From NCBI RefSeq assembly GCF_010548305.1, contig NZ_JAAGLV010000014.1:124001-188000 (forward strand): a stretch of DNA of 64,000 bases, written 5' to 3'. Made by a program: the position numbers and the translations under genes. Source of the DNA: Streptomyces sp. SID13031 (lineage in GTDB: Bacteria > Actinomycetota > Actinomycetes > Propionibacteriales > Kribbellaceae). Shown piece after piece: positions 49,745 through 58,944 of this stretch (the stretch's first letter is position 1; each line of letters starts with the position of its first letter). The notes beneath the pieces were generated by a model. It searched no databases and was not told the origin of the DNA. It worked only from the letters and a program-made list of their open reading frames with translations.

Positions 49745-51990
49745 GTCTTCTCCAGGTAGTCGGTGGCTTCTGACTCCAGCGCGCTGCGCACGAAGGAGCG
49801 CAGTACTGGGTACTCCGCCAGCTCGGCGTCGACCGAGATGAGCGAGTTCGCGACGTGCCGGGCGGTCAGGATGATCTCCTCGTCGCGCAGCACGCTGAGC
49901 AGCTTGAGACTGCTCCGGCGGCCGGACTGGGCCACCCCCAGGACGTCGCCCTCGCGGCGGTTCTCCAGGTCGATCCGGGACAGCTCGAAGCCATCACTCG
50001 TCGCCGCCACCGCATCGAGCCTGGCGCGCGACGGAGACGTCGGGTAGGTGTCTGTGACCAGCAGACAGAGCCCAGGCACCTTGCCCCGGCCGACGCGGCC
50101 GCGCAACTGGTGCAGCTGGGAGATACCGAATCTGTCGGCGTCCATGATCACCATCGTCGAGGCGTTCGGCACGTCGACGCCGACCTCGATCACGGTGGTC
50201 GCGATCAGCACGTCGACCTCGCCGGCGGCGAACCGCGACATCACCGAGTCCTTCTCGTCGGCCGGCAGCCGGCCGTGCAGGATCTCCACCCGCAGGTCAC
50301 CCAGCACCTGCTCGAGCACCTCGGCGACCTGCAGCACCGAGATCGCCGGGCGCGGCTTGCTCTTCGTCCCAGGACCGGCCTCGTCCTCGGCGCCCGCGGC
50401 GAACTCGCCCTCCTCGTCGCCGGCGTTCTTCACGTCGTCGCCGATCCGCGGGCAGACGACATAGGCCTGGTGGCCCTTCGCGACCTCCTCGCGGATCCGC
50501 TGCCAGGCGCGTTCCAGCCAGGCCGGGCGCTCCTTGGCGGGCACCACCGAGCTCATGATCGGCGACCGCCCGGCGGGCAGCTCGGTCAGCGTGGACACCG
50601 CCAGATCACCGAAGACGGTCATCGCGACAGTCCGCGGGATCGGCGTCGCGGTCATCACCAGCACGTGCGGCGTCGCGTCACCCGACTTCTGGCTGAGCGC
50701 CGCCCGCTGCTCGACGCCGAACCGGTGCTGCTCGTCGACGACGACCAGCCCCAGATCGGCGAACTGCACCTTGTCCTCGAGCAGTGCGTGCGTACCGACC
50801 ACGATCCCCGCAGCGCCACTGGCCGCGTCCAGCATCGCCGTACGCCGCGCTGCCGCGTTCAGCGAGCCGGTCAGCAGACCGACCCGCGTCGCCTGGTCGG
50901 CACCGCCCAGCATGCCCTGCTCGGCCAGCTCACCGAGCATCTTGGTCAGCGTCTTGTGGTGCTGGGTCGCGAGCACCTCGGTCGGGGCTAGCAGCACCGC
51001 CTGGCCACCGGCGTCGACCACCGAGAGCATCGCTCGCAGCGCCACCACGGTCTTGCCCGAGCCCACCTCGCCCTGGAGCAGCCGGTGCATCGGGTGCGAT
51101 CGGGCGATATCCGCGAAGACCTCGTCGCAGATCTCGGTCTGCCCGTCGGTCAGCTTGAACGGCAGCCGTTGGTCGAACTCGTCCAGCAGCCCGCCCTTGG
51201 TGCGCTCGCGCGGGATGGCCTTCAGCGCGTCCGTGACGGCCCGGCGCTGGGCCAGGATCGTCTGCATCACCAGGGCTTCCTCGAACCGGAACCGCTTCTG
51301 CGCGATCTCCCAGTCCTTCTCGGTCTCCGGCAGGTGCACCTTCTGCAGCGCCTCGCGCAGGCCGATCAGCTTCTCCTTGCGCAGGATCAGCTCGGGGATC
51401 GGGTCGTCGATGTCCTCGAGGTTGTCCAGGACGATCTTGATGCTGCGCTCGATCGTCGCCGTCGGCAGCTTCGCGCTGGCCGGGTAGAGCGGCCGGAACG
51501 GCTTCGCCCGGCGCTCGATCTCCTCCTCGCTCAGATCCTCCTCGTCGAGGATCTCGGTGCCCGGGCCCTTGAGCTGCATGATGTCGCGGAACATCGTCAC
51601 CTCGCCCCAGAACAGCGCCGCCGTACCGGCGGTCAGCTTGTTCGCCAGCCAGGGCTGGTTGAAGAAGGCGAGCTCGAGATCGTTGCGGCCGTCGGTGACG
51701 ACCACCTTGGTGATCGTCTTGTGCCGGCGGAACTTCTGCACATCCTCCGGCCGGATCTCCTGCTTGGAGTCCAGCGAGCGGACGGTCACCTTCTTGACCC
51801 GCCCGCTGACGGTCGCCTGGTCGCCGACCTCCAGCTCGTCGAACGGGGTCAGCTCACCCTTCTTCAGATACCGCCGCGGGTAGTGCCGCAGCAGCTCGCC
51901 GACGGTCTCGATCCCGAGCACCTCGGAGAAGCTCTTGGCCGTCTTCGCCCCGATGAAGTCGCGGAGCTTACGGTCGATGTCGGTCTTCAT
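49741..51990 (-). CDS. recG: ATP-dependent DNA helicase RecG
   Basis: 749 residues. Wedge/OB domain (ATVSGRVKKVTVRSLDSKQE), helicase motifs GEVGSGKTVVALRAM, DEQHRFGV, VMTATPIPRT, and the C-terminal HQLRGRVGRGK. Remodels stalled forks and branched DNA. It overlaps the kinase stop by 4 bases (ATGA). An insert around residues 500-530 (GEFAAGAEDEAGPGTKSKPR) between motifs IV and V is common in actinobacteria. Confidence 0.96.
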   Translation of the reverse strand: MKTDIDRKLRDFIGAKTAKSFSEVLGIETVGELLRHYPRRYLKKGELTPFDELEVGDQATVSGRVKKVTVRSLDSKQEIRPEDVQKFRRHKTITKVVVTDGRNDLELAFFNQPWLANKLTAGTAALFWGEVTMFRDIMQLKGPGTEILDEEDLSEEEIERRAKPFRPLYPASAKLPTATIERSIKIVLDNLEDIDDPIPELILRKEKLIGLREALQKVHLPETEKDWEIAQKRFRFEEALVMQTILAQRRAVTDALKAIPRERTKGGLLDEFDQRLPFKLTDGQTEICDEVFADIARSHPMHRLLQGEVGSGKTVVALRAMLSVVDAGGQAVLLAPTEVLATQHHKTLTKMLGELAEQGMLGGADQATRVGLLTGSLNAAARRTAMLDAASGAAGIVVGTHALLEDKVQFADLGLVVVDEQHRFGVEQRAALSQKSGDATPHVLVMTATPIPRTVAMTVFGDLAVSTLTELPAGRSPIMSSVVPAKERPAWLERAWQRIREEVAKGHQAYVVCPRIGDDVKNAGDEEGEFAAGAEDEAGPGTKSKPRPAISVLQVAEVLEQVLGDLRVEILHGRLPADEKDSVMSRFAAGEVDVLIATTVIEVGVDVPNASTMVIMDADRFGISQLHQLRGRVGRGKVPGLCLLVTDTYPTSPSRARLDAVAATSDGFELSRIDLENRREGDVLGVAQSGRRSSLKLLSVLRDEEIILTARHVANSLISVDAELAEYPVLRSFVRSALESEATDYLEKT

Positions 51991-53642
51991 TCCACCCCGA
52001 TCAGCAACGGGTACCTTTCCTGACCACCGTCGTACACCACGACATCGACATCCCGGCGAATCCGCCGCACGTGCCGCACCACGGCGTCGACCAGTTCCGC
52101 ATCCACCTCGCGCCCGGTGACCACGGTCATCAGCTCACCACCACCGCCCAGCAGGCGATCCACGACACCGGTCGCGGCGGTCTTCAGATCATCGGTGATG
52201 AGCGTGAAGTCGCCGTCCACCACGCCGAGCGCGTCGCCGATCCGGCAGGTGCCGGCCATCGTCCAGGCGTCCTTCACGGCGATCGTCACCGCGCCGTGCC
52301 GGGTCTGCCCGGCGGCAGCCGACAGTTGCACGACGGCGTCGTCGAAGCTTCGCTCGGGGTCATGCACCGCGATCGCCGCGAGCCCTTGTACCTGCGCACG
52401 GGTCGGGATGACAGCTACCCGTATGCCGTCCTGGCGCGCGGCCGTGGCCGCTGCCTCAGCCACCGCGATGGAGTCGTTGTCGTTCGGGAGCAGCACGATC
52501 TCCGGGGCGCCGGAGCGCTCTATCGCCTTCAGCAGCTCGCCCGTCGAGCACCGGCGTCCCGGGCCGCCTTGTACGACCACTGCGCCCGCCTCGGTGAACA
52601 GCGCCGCCAGCCCGTCGCCGGCCGCGACAGCGATCACCGCCCGGTTCGGGACCGGCTCGCGATGGGCCATGTCGGCGAAATGGGTGACCCTGATCCGGTA
52701 CGGCCGTCCGATCCCGATGCCGAGCTCGATAGTCGCGCCGACGTCATCGGTGTGCACGTGGACGTTCCAGAGCTCGTCACCGCCAACCACGACGACTGAG
52801 TCGCCCAGCCCGGCGAGCTGCTGGCGGAAGTCGCCAATCTGCTCGTCGGGCGCCTCCAGGAGGTACATCACCTCGTACGCCGGTCCGTCTGGATCCAGGT
52901 CGGTACCGGCCTCGCCCGGGATGCTCGCCTCCTGCGGTGGTACCCGCGCTGGGACGCCACTGGTCGCTGCAGGGCCTCGCCCGGAGAGGACCGACTCCAT
53001 GGCGCCCAGAATCACCACCAGGCCGGCGCCGCCTGCGTCGACCACGCCTGCGCGGCGTAGTACCTCCAACTGCTCGGTCGTCTTGGTCAGCGCGACCCGT
53101 GCGGCGGCCACTGCCGCCAGGCAGACCTCGGCCAGGCCCTGCCCGTCGTTGGCCGCCTCCAGAGCCGCGTTGGCGGCCTGCCGGGCAACCGTGAGCATGG
53201 TGCCCTCCACCGGCTGTGCCACGGCGCTGTAGGCAGCATCAGCCGCGAACACGAGGGCGTCGGCAAAGGCGACGGCCTCACTCATCCGAGCGTCCGCCAG
53301 CACCCCACTCGAGGTGTCCTGGTCTCTCGGGAGGTTCTCCGCGAGGCGGAGGCCGCAGGCGCGGACCAGCTGCGAGGTGATCACGCCGGAGTTGCCGCGG
53401 GCGCCCAGGAGGGCTCCGCGGCCGAAGGCTTGGACTGCTTCGGCGAAGGTGAGTTCGCCCTCTGGGAGGGCCTCGCAGGCGGCTTCCCAGGTCAGGTACA
53501 GGTTGGTACCGGTGTCTCCGTCCGGGACCGGGTACACGTTGAGCTCGTCGATCTCGACCCGGGCGCGCCCGAGCTCGGACAGCGCAGTACGGGCCCAGGC
53601 TCGCAGTACCGCTGTCGTCAGCACCTCTCCACTCACGTCCAC
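51987..53642 (-). CDS. DAK2-domain fatty-acid kinase-like protein (FakA/YloV)
   Basis: 551 residues. N-terminal DAK phosphatase/kinase domain with NVYPVPDGDTGTNLYLTWEA and GARGNSGVI, then DAGGAGLVVILG and a C-terminal FakA-type domain ending LIGVE. In firmicutes FakA phosphorylates fatty acids bound to FakB (DegV family); no FakB gene is seen in the window. ATG 53642. Always found upstream of recG in actinobacteria. Confidence 0.9.
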   Translation of the reverse strand: MDVSGEVLTTAVLRAWARTALSELGRARVEIDELNVYPVPDGDTGTNLYLTWEAACEALPEGELTFAEAVQAFGRGALLGARGNSGVITSQLVRACGLRLAENLPRDQDTSSGVLADARMSEAVAFADALVFAADAAYSAVAQPVEGTMLTVARQAANAALEAANDGQGLAEVCLAAVAAARVALTKTTEQLEVLRRAGVVDAGGAGLVVILGAMESVLSGRGPAATSGVPARVPPQEASIPGEAGTDLDPDGPAYEVMYLLEAPDEQIGDFRQQLAGLGDSVVVVGGDELWNVHVHTDDVGATIELGIGIGRPYRIRVTHFADMAHREPVPNRAVIAVAAGDGLAALFTEAGAVVVQGGPGRRCSTGELLKAIERSGAPEIVLLPNDNDSIAVAEAAATAARQDGIRVAVIPTRAQVQGLAAIAVHDPERSFDDAVVQLSAAAGQTRHGAVTIAVKDAWTMAGTCRIGDALGVVDGDFTLITDDLKTAATGVVDRLLGGGGELMTVVTGREVDAELVDAVVRHVRRIRRDVDVVVYDGGQERYPLLIGVE

Positions 53643-53670
53643 GCCGGGAAGGCTAACTGGTTCGGCCGCT

Positions 53671-53676
53671 TAGTAT
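53671..53676 (+). promoter_or_regulatory. -10 element of leaderless methyltransferase
   Basis: TAGTAT lies 5 bases before GTG 53682; no ribosome site. Fits TANNNT-N5-RTG. Confidence 0.45.
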
Positions 53677-53681
53677 GTGGC

Positions 53682-54686
53682 GTGCTCGCATTGCTCTTCT
53701 CGGTGGCTACCGACAGCTATGACCTGGCGGTCCGTGAGATCCGGGACGAGTTCGGGCCTCGGGTGAAGGTCGAACGGGTCAGCGGGGACCTCGGGCGGAT
53801 CGTCGCGGACGGGCCCTCGGTGGAGGAGCTGGCGGCGGCCTGCAACGACGGGCGGATCGTGTTCGTGCGGCATCTGACCACCGAGCTCGCGAGCTTCGGG
53901 GTGGCTGAGGTGCCGGCGGGACACGAGCTGGCGGAGCTGATCCTGGCCGAATTGCCACGCCATCCGCAGGCCCTCGCAGTACAGACGTGGACGGATGGCG
54001 CCAGCAGCGGCGGGTCGTACTACCACCTGCTGGAAGACGCTCTGGGCGCTCGTGGGATCGGGGTCAGCCGGTCGGGTCAGGAGCTGGTCGTCTCCTGCTT
54101 CGCCTCGAAGAAGAGCGTGGTGATCGGGCTGAACCGGCTCGAGCACAGCCTGTCGGACTGGCCGGGCGGGCGGATGCGGCTGGCGCGGGCGGACGAGCGG
54201 GTATCGCGGTCGGAGTTCAAGCTGGAGGAGGCCATCCAGACCTTCGACCTGCGGTTGCCCGACGGCGGCAAGGCACTCGACCTCGGCGCGAGTCCCGGCG
54301 GCTGGACGCGCATCCTGCGCCAGCACGGCCAGGAGGTCTGGTCCGTCGACCCCGGCGAGCTGGACCGCCGGGTGACCGCCGACCGTGGCGTGCATCACGT
54401 CGCCACCACAGCCGGCGAGTTCTTCCGCCGCAACCAGATTCGCTTCGACGTGGTGGTCAACGACATGCGGATGGACCAGATCCTGAGCGCCCGAGTCATG
54501 CTCGACGCCATCCCCCACCTCCACCGAGGCGCCCTGGCGGTGATCACCCTCAAAGGCGGCGGCCGAAACCCCCTCGACGCAGCCCGCCGAGGCATGGACG
54601 TCCTCCGCAAGGAGTACGACATCCAAGCCGCCCGTCAACTCCACCACAACCGCAACGAACTGACGGTCATCGCCCGCGCCAGGTAA
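53682..54686 (+). CDS. FtsJ/RlmM-like rRNA 2'-O-methyltransferase
   Basis: 334 residues. SAM motif DLGASPGGWTRIL at residue about 205, a second motif VVNDMRMD, catalytic Lys near LKGGGRN and an N-terminal THUMP-like/adaptor half (GPRVKVERVSGDLGRIV). Resembles RlmM, which modifies C2498 of 23S rRNA. GTG 53682 is placed by the leaderless pattern and by the family-like start VLALLFSVA. It runs divergent from the kinase, and the frame continues in phase beyond its TAA with a hydrophobic stretch. Confidence 0.82.
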   Translation: MLALLFSVATDSYDLAVREIRDEFGPRVKVERVSGDLGRIVADGPSVEELAAACNDGRIVFVRHLTTELASFGVAEVPAGHELAELILAELPRHPQALAVQTWTDGASSGGSYYHLLEDALGARGIGVSRSGQELVVSCFASKKSVVIGLNRLEHSLSDWPGGRMRLARADERVSRSEFKLEEAIQTFDLRLPDGGKALDLGASPGGWTRILRQHGQEVWSVDPGELDRRVTADRGVHHVATTAGEFFRRNQIRFDVVVNDMRMDQILSARVMLDAIPHLHRGALAVITLKGGGRNPLDAARRGMDVLRKEYDIQAARQLHHNRNELTVIARAR

Positions 54687-54810
54687 CTCCCCACGCAGCT
54701 CCTAAGTCGCGGCTCCCACCCACCCATCGCCGCCGTCATCGGCCTCGCAGTCGTCCTCCTGCTGGCTGTCCGACGGTCGGTCCGAACCTGGTTCACCCCG
54801 GCCGGATAAG

Positions 54811-55455
54811 TCAGATCACGGTGAAGTTCAGGGTCTTGGTACCGGTCGGCCCGGTGTCCAGCCTTGCGTTGATGATCACCTGGTACTTCCCCTTGACCGA
54901 GAGTGAGTCCTTGGCGAGCTGGAACTTGTCCTCACAGGTCGAGGCTCGGTCGGTGAGGATGGTCACCGAGTCTCGCTTGAGCACCCAGGACGGATAGCAC
55001 CCTGTGTACTGCTTCATTCCGGAGGCGTCCCGCACTTCGGCGTAGACGTAGGGCGCGAATCCCCTCAAGTACTCGGTCGGCCCGACCTTGCCGGGGCCGC
55101 GTGACAGGTCGAGGACGATCGACAAATCACTCGGTGGTGGCACCGGCGCCGAGGAGGTCTCCTCGACCGGCGGGGCGACTGTCGAGCCGGAGGTCGGGTC
55201 GGGAGTCGGCGTCTCGGTGACCGTCTGAGTCGTGGTGACGGTGACTGTGGTGGTCTGCAGCGCCACGACCGTGGTCGCCGGCGGAGCCGGGTTGATGCCC
55301 TCCGGGAGCTTGCCGTTCTGGCCGGCGAGAACGGTGGCCACCGCGCCGGCGAGGATCCCGACCAGCGGAATGACCGCGAGCAGGGCCGGATGCCGATGCC
55401 AGGCATCGTCCTTGGCCGGGTTTTCGGCAGGCTGACGCGTCGTCGTCTGGTCCAC
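54811..55455 (-). CDS. Membrane-anchored protein with Thr-rich linker
   Basis: 214 residues. Cytosolic segment, a transmembrane helix (LLAVIPLVGILAGAVATVL), a Thr/Pro-rich linker (ATTVVALQTTTVTVTTTQTV and following) and a C-terminal beta-rich domain with four Cys in pairs (YTGCYPSW, TCEDKF). Not recognised as a family. Start GTG 55455 (GGGGGGAACCACA upstream); the longer GTG 55470 lies within that site. Exported domain may be wall- or ligand-binding. Confidence 0.75.
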   Translation of the reverse strand: MDQTTTRQPAENPAKDDAWHRHPALLAVIPLVGILAGAVATVLAGQNGKLPEGINPAPPATTVVALQTTTVTVTTTQTVTETPTPDPTSGSTVAPPVEETSSAPVPPPSDLSIVLDLSRGPGKVGPTEYLRGFAPYVYAEVRDASGMKQYTGCYPSWVLKRDSVTILTDRASTCEDKFQLAKDSLSVKGKYQVIINARLDTGPTGTKTLNFTVI

Positions 55456-55546
55456 TGTGGTTCCCCCCACATGCGAAAAAGTGAAGGCCCCACCTTGGAC
55501 CCAAAACCTGAGCGGCGTCCATAGCGGAGAGTGACGGAACAGCAGT

Positions 55547-55572
55547 AGGCGCCCGGGAGATCCCGGGCGCCT
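55547..55572 (-). terminator. Hairpin after rpmB
   Basis: Perfect 12-bp stem AGGCGCCCGGGA/TCCCGGGCGCCT with a GA loop. No T-run follows on the minus strand, so termination is likely but unproved. Confidence 0.6.
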
Positions 55573-55615
55573 CTGGGGCCCTACACGGAGGTCGGCCTAC
55601 TGGAGGCCGGAAGTT

Positions 55616-55837
55616 CTAGCCGACGACGCGCTGAACCTTGCCCGCCTTGATGCAGGACGTGCAGACCTTCAGCTTCGTGGGCGTGCCCTTGATCATCGCG
55701 CGGATCGGCTGAATGTTGGGGTTGAACCGACGGTTCGTACGAGCCTTGACCCGACGGATCATCGCGCCCTTGCCGAGCCGGGCAACACTTTTGCCGAACA
55801 TCGGCTTCTTGTCGCAGATATCGCAAACTTTAGACAT
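55616..55837 (-). CDS. rpmB: 50S ribosomal protein L28
   Basis: 73 residues. Start MSKVCDICDKKPMFGKSVAR, C-terminus KVCTSCIKAGKVQRVVG with two CxxC pairs (zinc-binding C+ form). GGAGA 4 bases upstream. Alone under its own promoter, as in other actinobacteria where it lies near recG. Confidence 0.96.
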   Translation of the reverse strand: MSKVCDICDKKPMFGKSVARLGKGAMIRRVKARTNRRFNPNIQPIRAMIKGTPTKLKVCTSCIKAGKVQRVVG

Positions 55838-55873
55838 GATTCTCCGTGTTTAGGGTCGAGACGCCGACAGACC

Positions 55874-55903
55874 ATGTTACACAGCCGGTGATGCGTCCAC
55901 CAA
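55874..55903 (-). promoter_or_regulatory. Promoter of rpmB
   Basis: TTGGTG (55898-55903), 18-base spacer, TAACAT (55874-55879) on the minus strand, 36 bases before the ATG. Confidence 0.55.
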
Positions 55904-55910
55904 TTCGGTG

Positions 55911-57905
55911 TCAGCCGAGGTCGGCGGCTGTTAGCCAGGCCACATCCTGGGCCGACAACTCCACCGACAAGCCGGGCAACGAGGTCCGCGTCTCGCTGAG
56001 CTGGCGCGGTCCGATCAGCGGGAACACCGGGTACGGCTGGTGCAACAGCCAGGCCAGCGCGATCGCCGTCGCACCCACACCATACTTGCCCGCCAGTTCC
56101 TCAGCACGCCGGAGTCGCTCGAAGTTGCCGTCGGAGTAGAAGCAGCGCACCAGCTCCTCGTCGGACCGGTCCGCCGGCTTGGCCCGCCCGGTGAAGAATC
56201 CGCGCGCCTGGCTCGACCACGGGAACAGCGCGACCTGCCGCTCCCGCAGCCACGCCTGGGACTCGTCATCGCTGACATGACGGCAGCCGGCCCACGGTAC
56301 GTCGTACGCGCGGGCCAGGCTGAGGTGGTTGCTCAGCAACGTGAACGGCTGCTTCCCATGAGCCTCGGCATACGCGTTGGCCTCGTCGAAGCGCGCCGTC
56401 GTCCAGTTGGAGCCGCCGTACGCCTTGATCCGGCCGGCCTGGAAATGCGAGTCGAGGACGTCGACGAACTCCCCCACCGGGATCGACTCGTTGTCGCGGT
56501 GCATCAGATAGAGGTCGACGTGATCCGTCTGCAGCCGCTCCAGCGACTCGAAGAGCTGCCGCGTGATCGACTCCGGGTCGCAGTGCGGCGTGTGCGCACC
56601 CTTCCCGATCACGACGAGCTCGTCCCGGTTGCCGCGCGACTTGATCCACTGCCCGAGCAGCTTCTCGCCGCGCCCGCCGCCGTAGATGTACGCCGTGTCG
56701 AAGGTCGTCCCGCCGCGCTCGACGAAGTCGTCGAACATCGTCGCCGCGTGCGGCAGCGTCAACTGGTTGTCGACGCCCATCACCAGCCGCGACACCTGCT
56801 TGCCGAGCCCCGGTACCTCCCCGTACGTCATCGGCGCATCGTCACGCCGTACCAGCGGCCGCCCGGTCGTGGTCGGGATCAGCACGTCGTCGCGCTCGCT
56901 CGAGTACTGCTGCCCGATCAGCTTGCGCCACTCGTCCTGTACTTCGAGATTGCCGAGCGTGTCGGCCCAGGACATCTCGGGTGCCTGGCGCTGCTCGATC
57001 GCCGCCGCGACCGCATCCGCCTCGGCCGTGTAGATGAAGGCCGGGTCCGCCGAGATGTCGCGCGGCTCCTCCCCCACCTTGTGCAGCGTGATGTGGGTCG
57101 GCTTGCCGTCGCCGCCGAACCACGGGTCCTCGATCACGAGGTACCCCTCGCTGCCCAGCACCCGGACCCGGTTCTCGTCGCTCAGCCGGACGCCGGTGCT
57201 GACCTGGGCGGTCATCCCGCTGTCGAAGAAGAGCGTCGCGACCGACCACTCGTCGGCGCCGGTCTCGCCGACCTGACCGACCGCGGTCACTGCCGCCGGA
57301 TCGGCGTACGGCGCTCCGATGGCGGCGCCGGCGATCAGCCGCGCGTACGAGACCGGGTACCCGCCTACGTCGAGGATGCCGCCGCCCGCCATCTCGTCGG
57401 CGAAGATCCGGCTCCCGGCGTTGAACGACGCCTGGAACGCGAACGACGCCTGGATCTGGTGCACCTTGCCGATCGCCCCGTCGCGGACCAGCTGGGCGAC
57501 CAGCTTGGTCTGCGGCAGGCAGCGGTACATGTACGCCTCCATCAAGAAGACGTCGTTGCGGATCGCGGCCTCGATCATCGCCGCCGCCCAGGACCGGTTG
57601 ATCGCGAGCGGCTTCTCGCAGAGCACGTGTTTGCCCGCCTCGGCCGCCTTGATCGCCCACTCGGGATGCAGTGGATGTGGCGTGGCGATGTAGACGGCGT
57701 CGACGGTCTCGTCGGCGAGCAGTTCGTCGTACGACGCGTGCCGGTGCGGGATGCCGTACTTGTCGCCGAACGCATCGGCCGAGGCCTGGCTGCGGCTGCC
57801 GACCGCGGCCAGCTCACCGGAAGCGGACTCCGGGACCTGGCTGGCGAAGCGGGAGGCGATGTTTCCGGTCCCCAGGATTCCCCAGCGGAGCTTGCTGTTC
57901 TGCAC
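55911..57905 (-). CDS. Fusion of Gfo/Idh/MocA dehydrogenase and aldo/keto reductase
   Basis: 664 residues. Residues 1-330 are a Gfo/Idh/MocA oxidoreductase: LRWGILGTGNIASRFASQV, VLCEKPLAIN (EKP motif) and GGGILDVGGYPVSYARL. Residues about 345-660 form an aldo/keto reductase: SRLVMGVDNQLT, DTAYIYGGGRGEKLLGQ (DxxxxY type), KGAHTPHC region and LYLMHRDN, YGGSNWTT. The two NAD(P) domains probably carry out an oxidation and a reduction in turn, for instance a sugar epimerisation or keto transfer. GTG 57905 is preceded by GAGGGGAA at 5 bases; ATG 57920 is the alternative. The frameshifted ABC permease tail precedes it. Confidence 0.9.
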   Translation of the reverse strand: MQNSKLRWGILGTGNIASRFASQVPESASGELAAVGSRSQASADAFGDKYGIPHRHASYDELLADETVDAVYIATPHPLHPEWAIKAAEAGKHVLCEKPLAINRSWAAAMIEAAIRNDVFLMEAYMYRCLPQTKLVAQLVRDGAIGKVHQIQASFAFQASFNAGSRIFADEMAGGGILDVGGYPVSYARLIAGAAIGAPYADPAAVTAVGQVGETGADEWSVATLFFDSGMTAQVSTGVRLSDENRVRVLGSEGYLVIEDPWFGGDGKPTHITLHKVGEEPRDISADPAFIYTAEADAVAAAIEQRQAPEMSWADTLGNLEVQDEWRKLIGQQYSSERDDVLIPTTTGRPLVRRDDAPMTYGEVPGLGKQVSRLVMGVDNQLTLPHAATMFDDFVERGGTTFDTAYIYGGGRGEKLLGQWIKSRGNRDELVVIGKGAHTPHCDPESITRQLFESLERLQTDHVDLYLMHRDNESIPVGEFVDVLDSHFQAGRIKAYGGSNWTTARFDEANAYAEAHGKQPFTLLSNHLSLARAYDVPWAGCRHVSDDESQAWLRERQVALFPWSSQARGFFTGRAKPADRSDEELVRCFYSDGNFERLRRAEELAGKYGVGATAIALAWLLHQPYPVFPLIGPRQLSETRTSLPGLSVELSAQDVAWLTAADLG

Positions 57906-57939
57906 AGAGGTTCCCCTCATCGAGGTGCGGTCAATTGGG

Positions 57940-58056
57940 TCAGAACTTCACGGCACCGGCGGCGATGTCGGCGATGAAACGGCGGCCACCGATCAGGAAG
58001 ACGCGATCAACGGAATCACACTCATCAGGGCACCCGCCAGCACCACCTTCATCACT
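57940..58056 (-). pseudogene. Remnant of a carbohydrate ABC permease C-terminus
   Basis: On the minus strand the frame VMKVVLAGALMSVIPLIA runs to a break near 57997, after which a shifted frame gives VFLIGGRRFIADIAAGAVKF and TGA at 57940. The GAVK end and the LSxIPLI-F-RRFI pattern are typical of MalG/UgpE-type permeases, so this is the broken 3' end of a sugar ABC transporter gene, directly ahead of the dehydrogenase-reductase fusion. The rest is missing. Confidence 0.6.
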
Positions 58057-58069
58057 GACCGGTTGGAAG

Positions 58070-58122
58070 TACAGATGTTCAGTTCCGCGAAAATGTGTCT
58101 ACAAATGTTCGGACATGGTCAA
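58070..58122. promoter_or_regulatory. Spaced repeats upstream of the sugar region
   Basis: TACAGATGTTC (58070-58080) and TACAAATGTTC (58100-58110) are direct copies, one mismatch, 30 bases (three turns) apart, followed by the near-palindrome ATGTTCGGACAT (58105-58116). The region is AT-rich compared with its surroundings. It may be the old operator of the lost transporter operon. Confidence 0.4.
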
Positions 58123-58215
58123 GGTAAGCGCAGACCAACTGAACCGGTCAAGGCCCCGTCCGGCGCCCGGCCCCGACCGGTCTCGGACCCGTGAGCGCCT
58201 GACAGGATGGACGCC

Positions 58216-58839
58216 ATGCCGCTCGCGACGATCGATACCGTTCTGTTCGATGCCGATGGAGTCATCCAGCGGCCGACCGTCGACTGGCGGGCCGCCCTGT
58301 CGACTTACGTCCCGGCGGAGTCCGCCGACGAGTTCGTGCTCGACCTGATGGTGTCGGAGCGGCCCTCGATCGCCGGCAAGGGCGACTTCCGCGAGGCGGT
58401 GGCCGAGGTGCTGGCGCGCTGGTCGTCGACCGCGTCACCGGAGGACATCCTGCATTTGTGGAGCGCCTTCGAGGCCGACCCGGTGGTGGTCGGCTGGATC
58501 CAGGAGTTGCGCGCGGCTGGTATCGGCTGTCATCTCGCCACGAACCAGCACACCTACCGCCGGGCGATCATGAACGACGAGCGGCACTACGGCGACTTGT
58601 TCGACCAGAGCTTCTACTCGTGCGACCTCGGCCTGGCCAAGCCCGACCCGGCGTACTTCAAGGCCATCCTGGCCGCGGTGGACCGGCCGGCCGCGTCGAC
58701 GCTGTTCATCGACGACAACGAGCCCAACATCGAGGGCGCCCGCAGCGCCGGACTTCACGCCGAGCTGTACGACCTCTCGCAAGGACATGAGGTCCTGCGC
58801 GAACTGCTGGTGCTTTACGGGCTGACGGTTTCGAGCTGA
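58216..58839 (+). CDS. HAD-superfamily hydrolase
   Basis: 207 residues. Motif I reads VLFDADGVIQRP (DxD is DAD), motif II is in CHLATNQHTY, motif III Lys in LAKPDPAYF and motif IV IDDNEPN. A phosphatase on an unknown sugar or nucleotide. ATG 58216 is preceded by AGGATGG; ATG 58207 (MDAMPLA) is three codons longer. Not close to an obvious operon partner. Confidence 0.88.
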   Translation: MPLATIDTVLFDADGVIQRPTVDWRAALSTYVPAESADEFVLDLMVSERPSIAGKGDFREAVAEVLARWSSTASPEDILHLWSAFEADPVVVGWIQELRAAGIGCHLATNQHTYRRAIMNDERHYGDLFDQSFYSCDLGLAKPDPAYFKAILAAVDRPAASTLFIDDNEPNIEGARSAGLHAELYDLSQGHEVLRELLVLYGLTVSS

Positions 58840-58944
58840 GCCACCGCTCAGAGGCCGGCGCGGCCCTTTGCATATCCGCTTCGGGCCGTTCTGGTGATGT
58901 GAGGTTTCCGCCTTGTGGATAAGGGATTCTGCCCTGTTTCCAGT

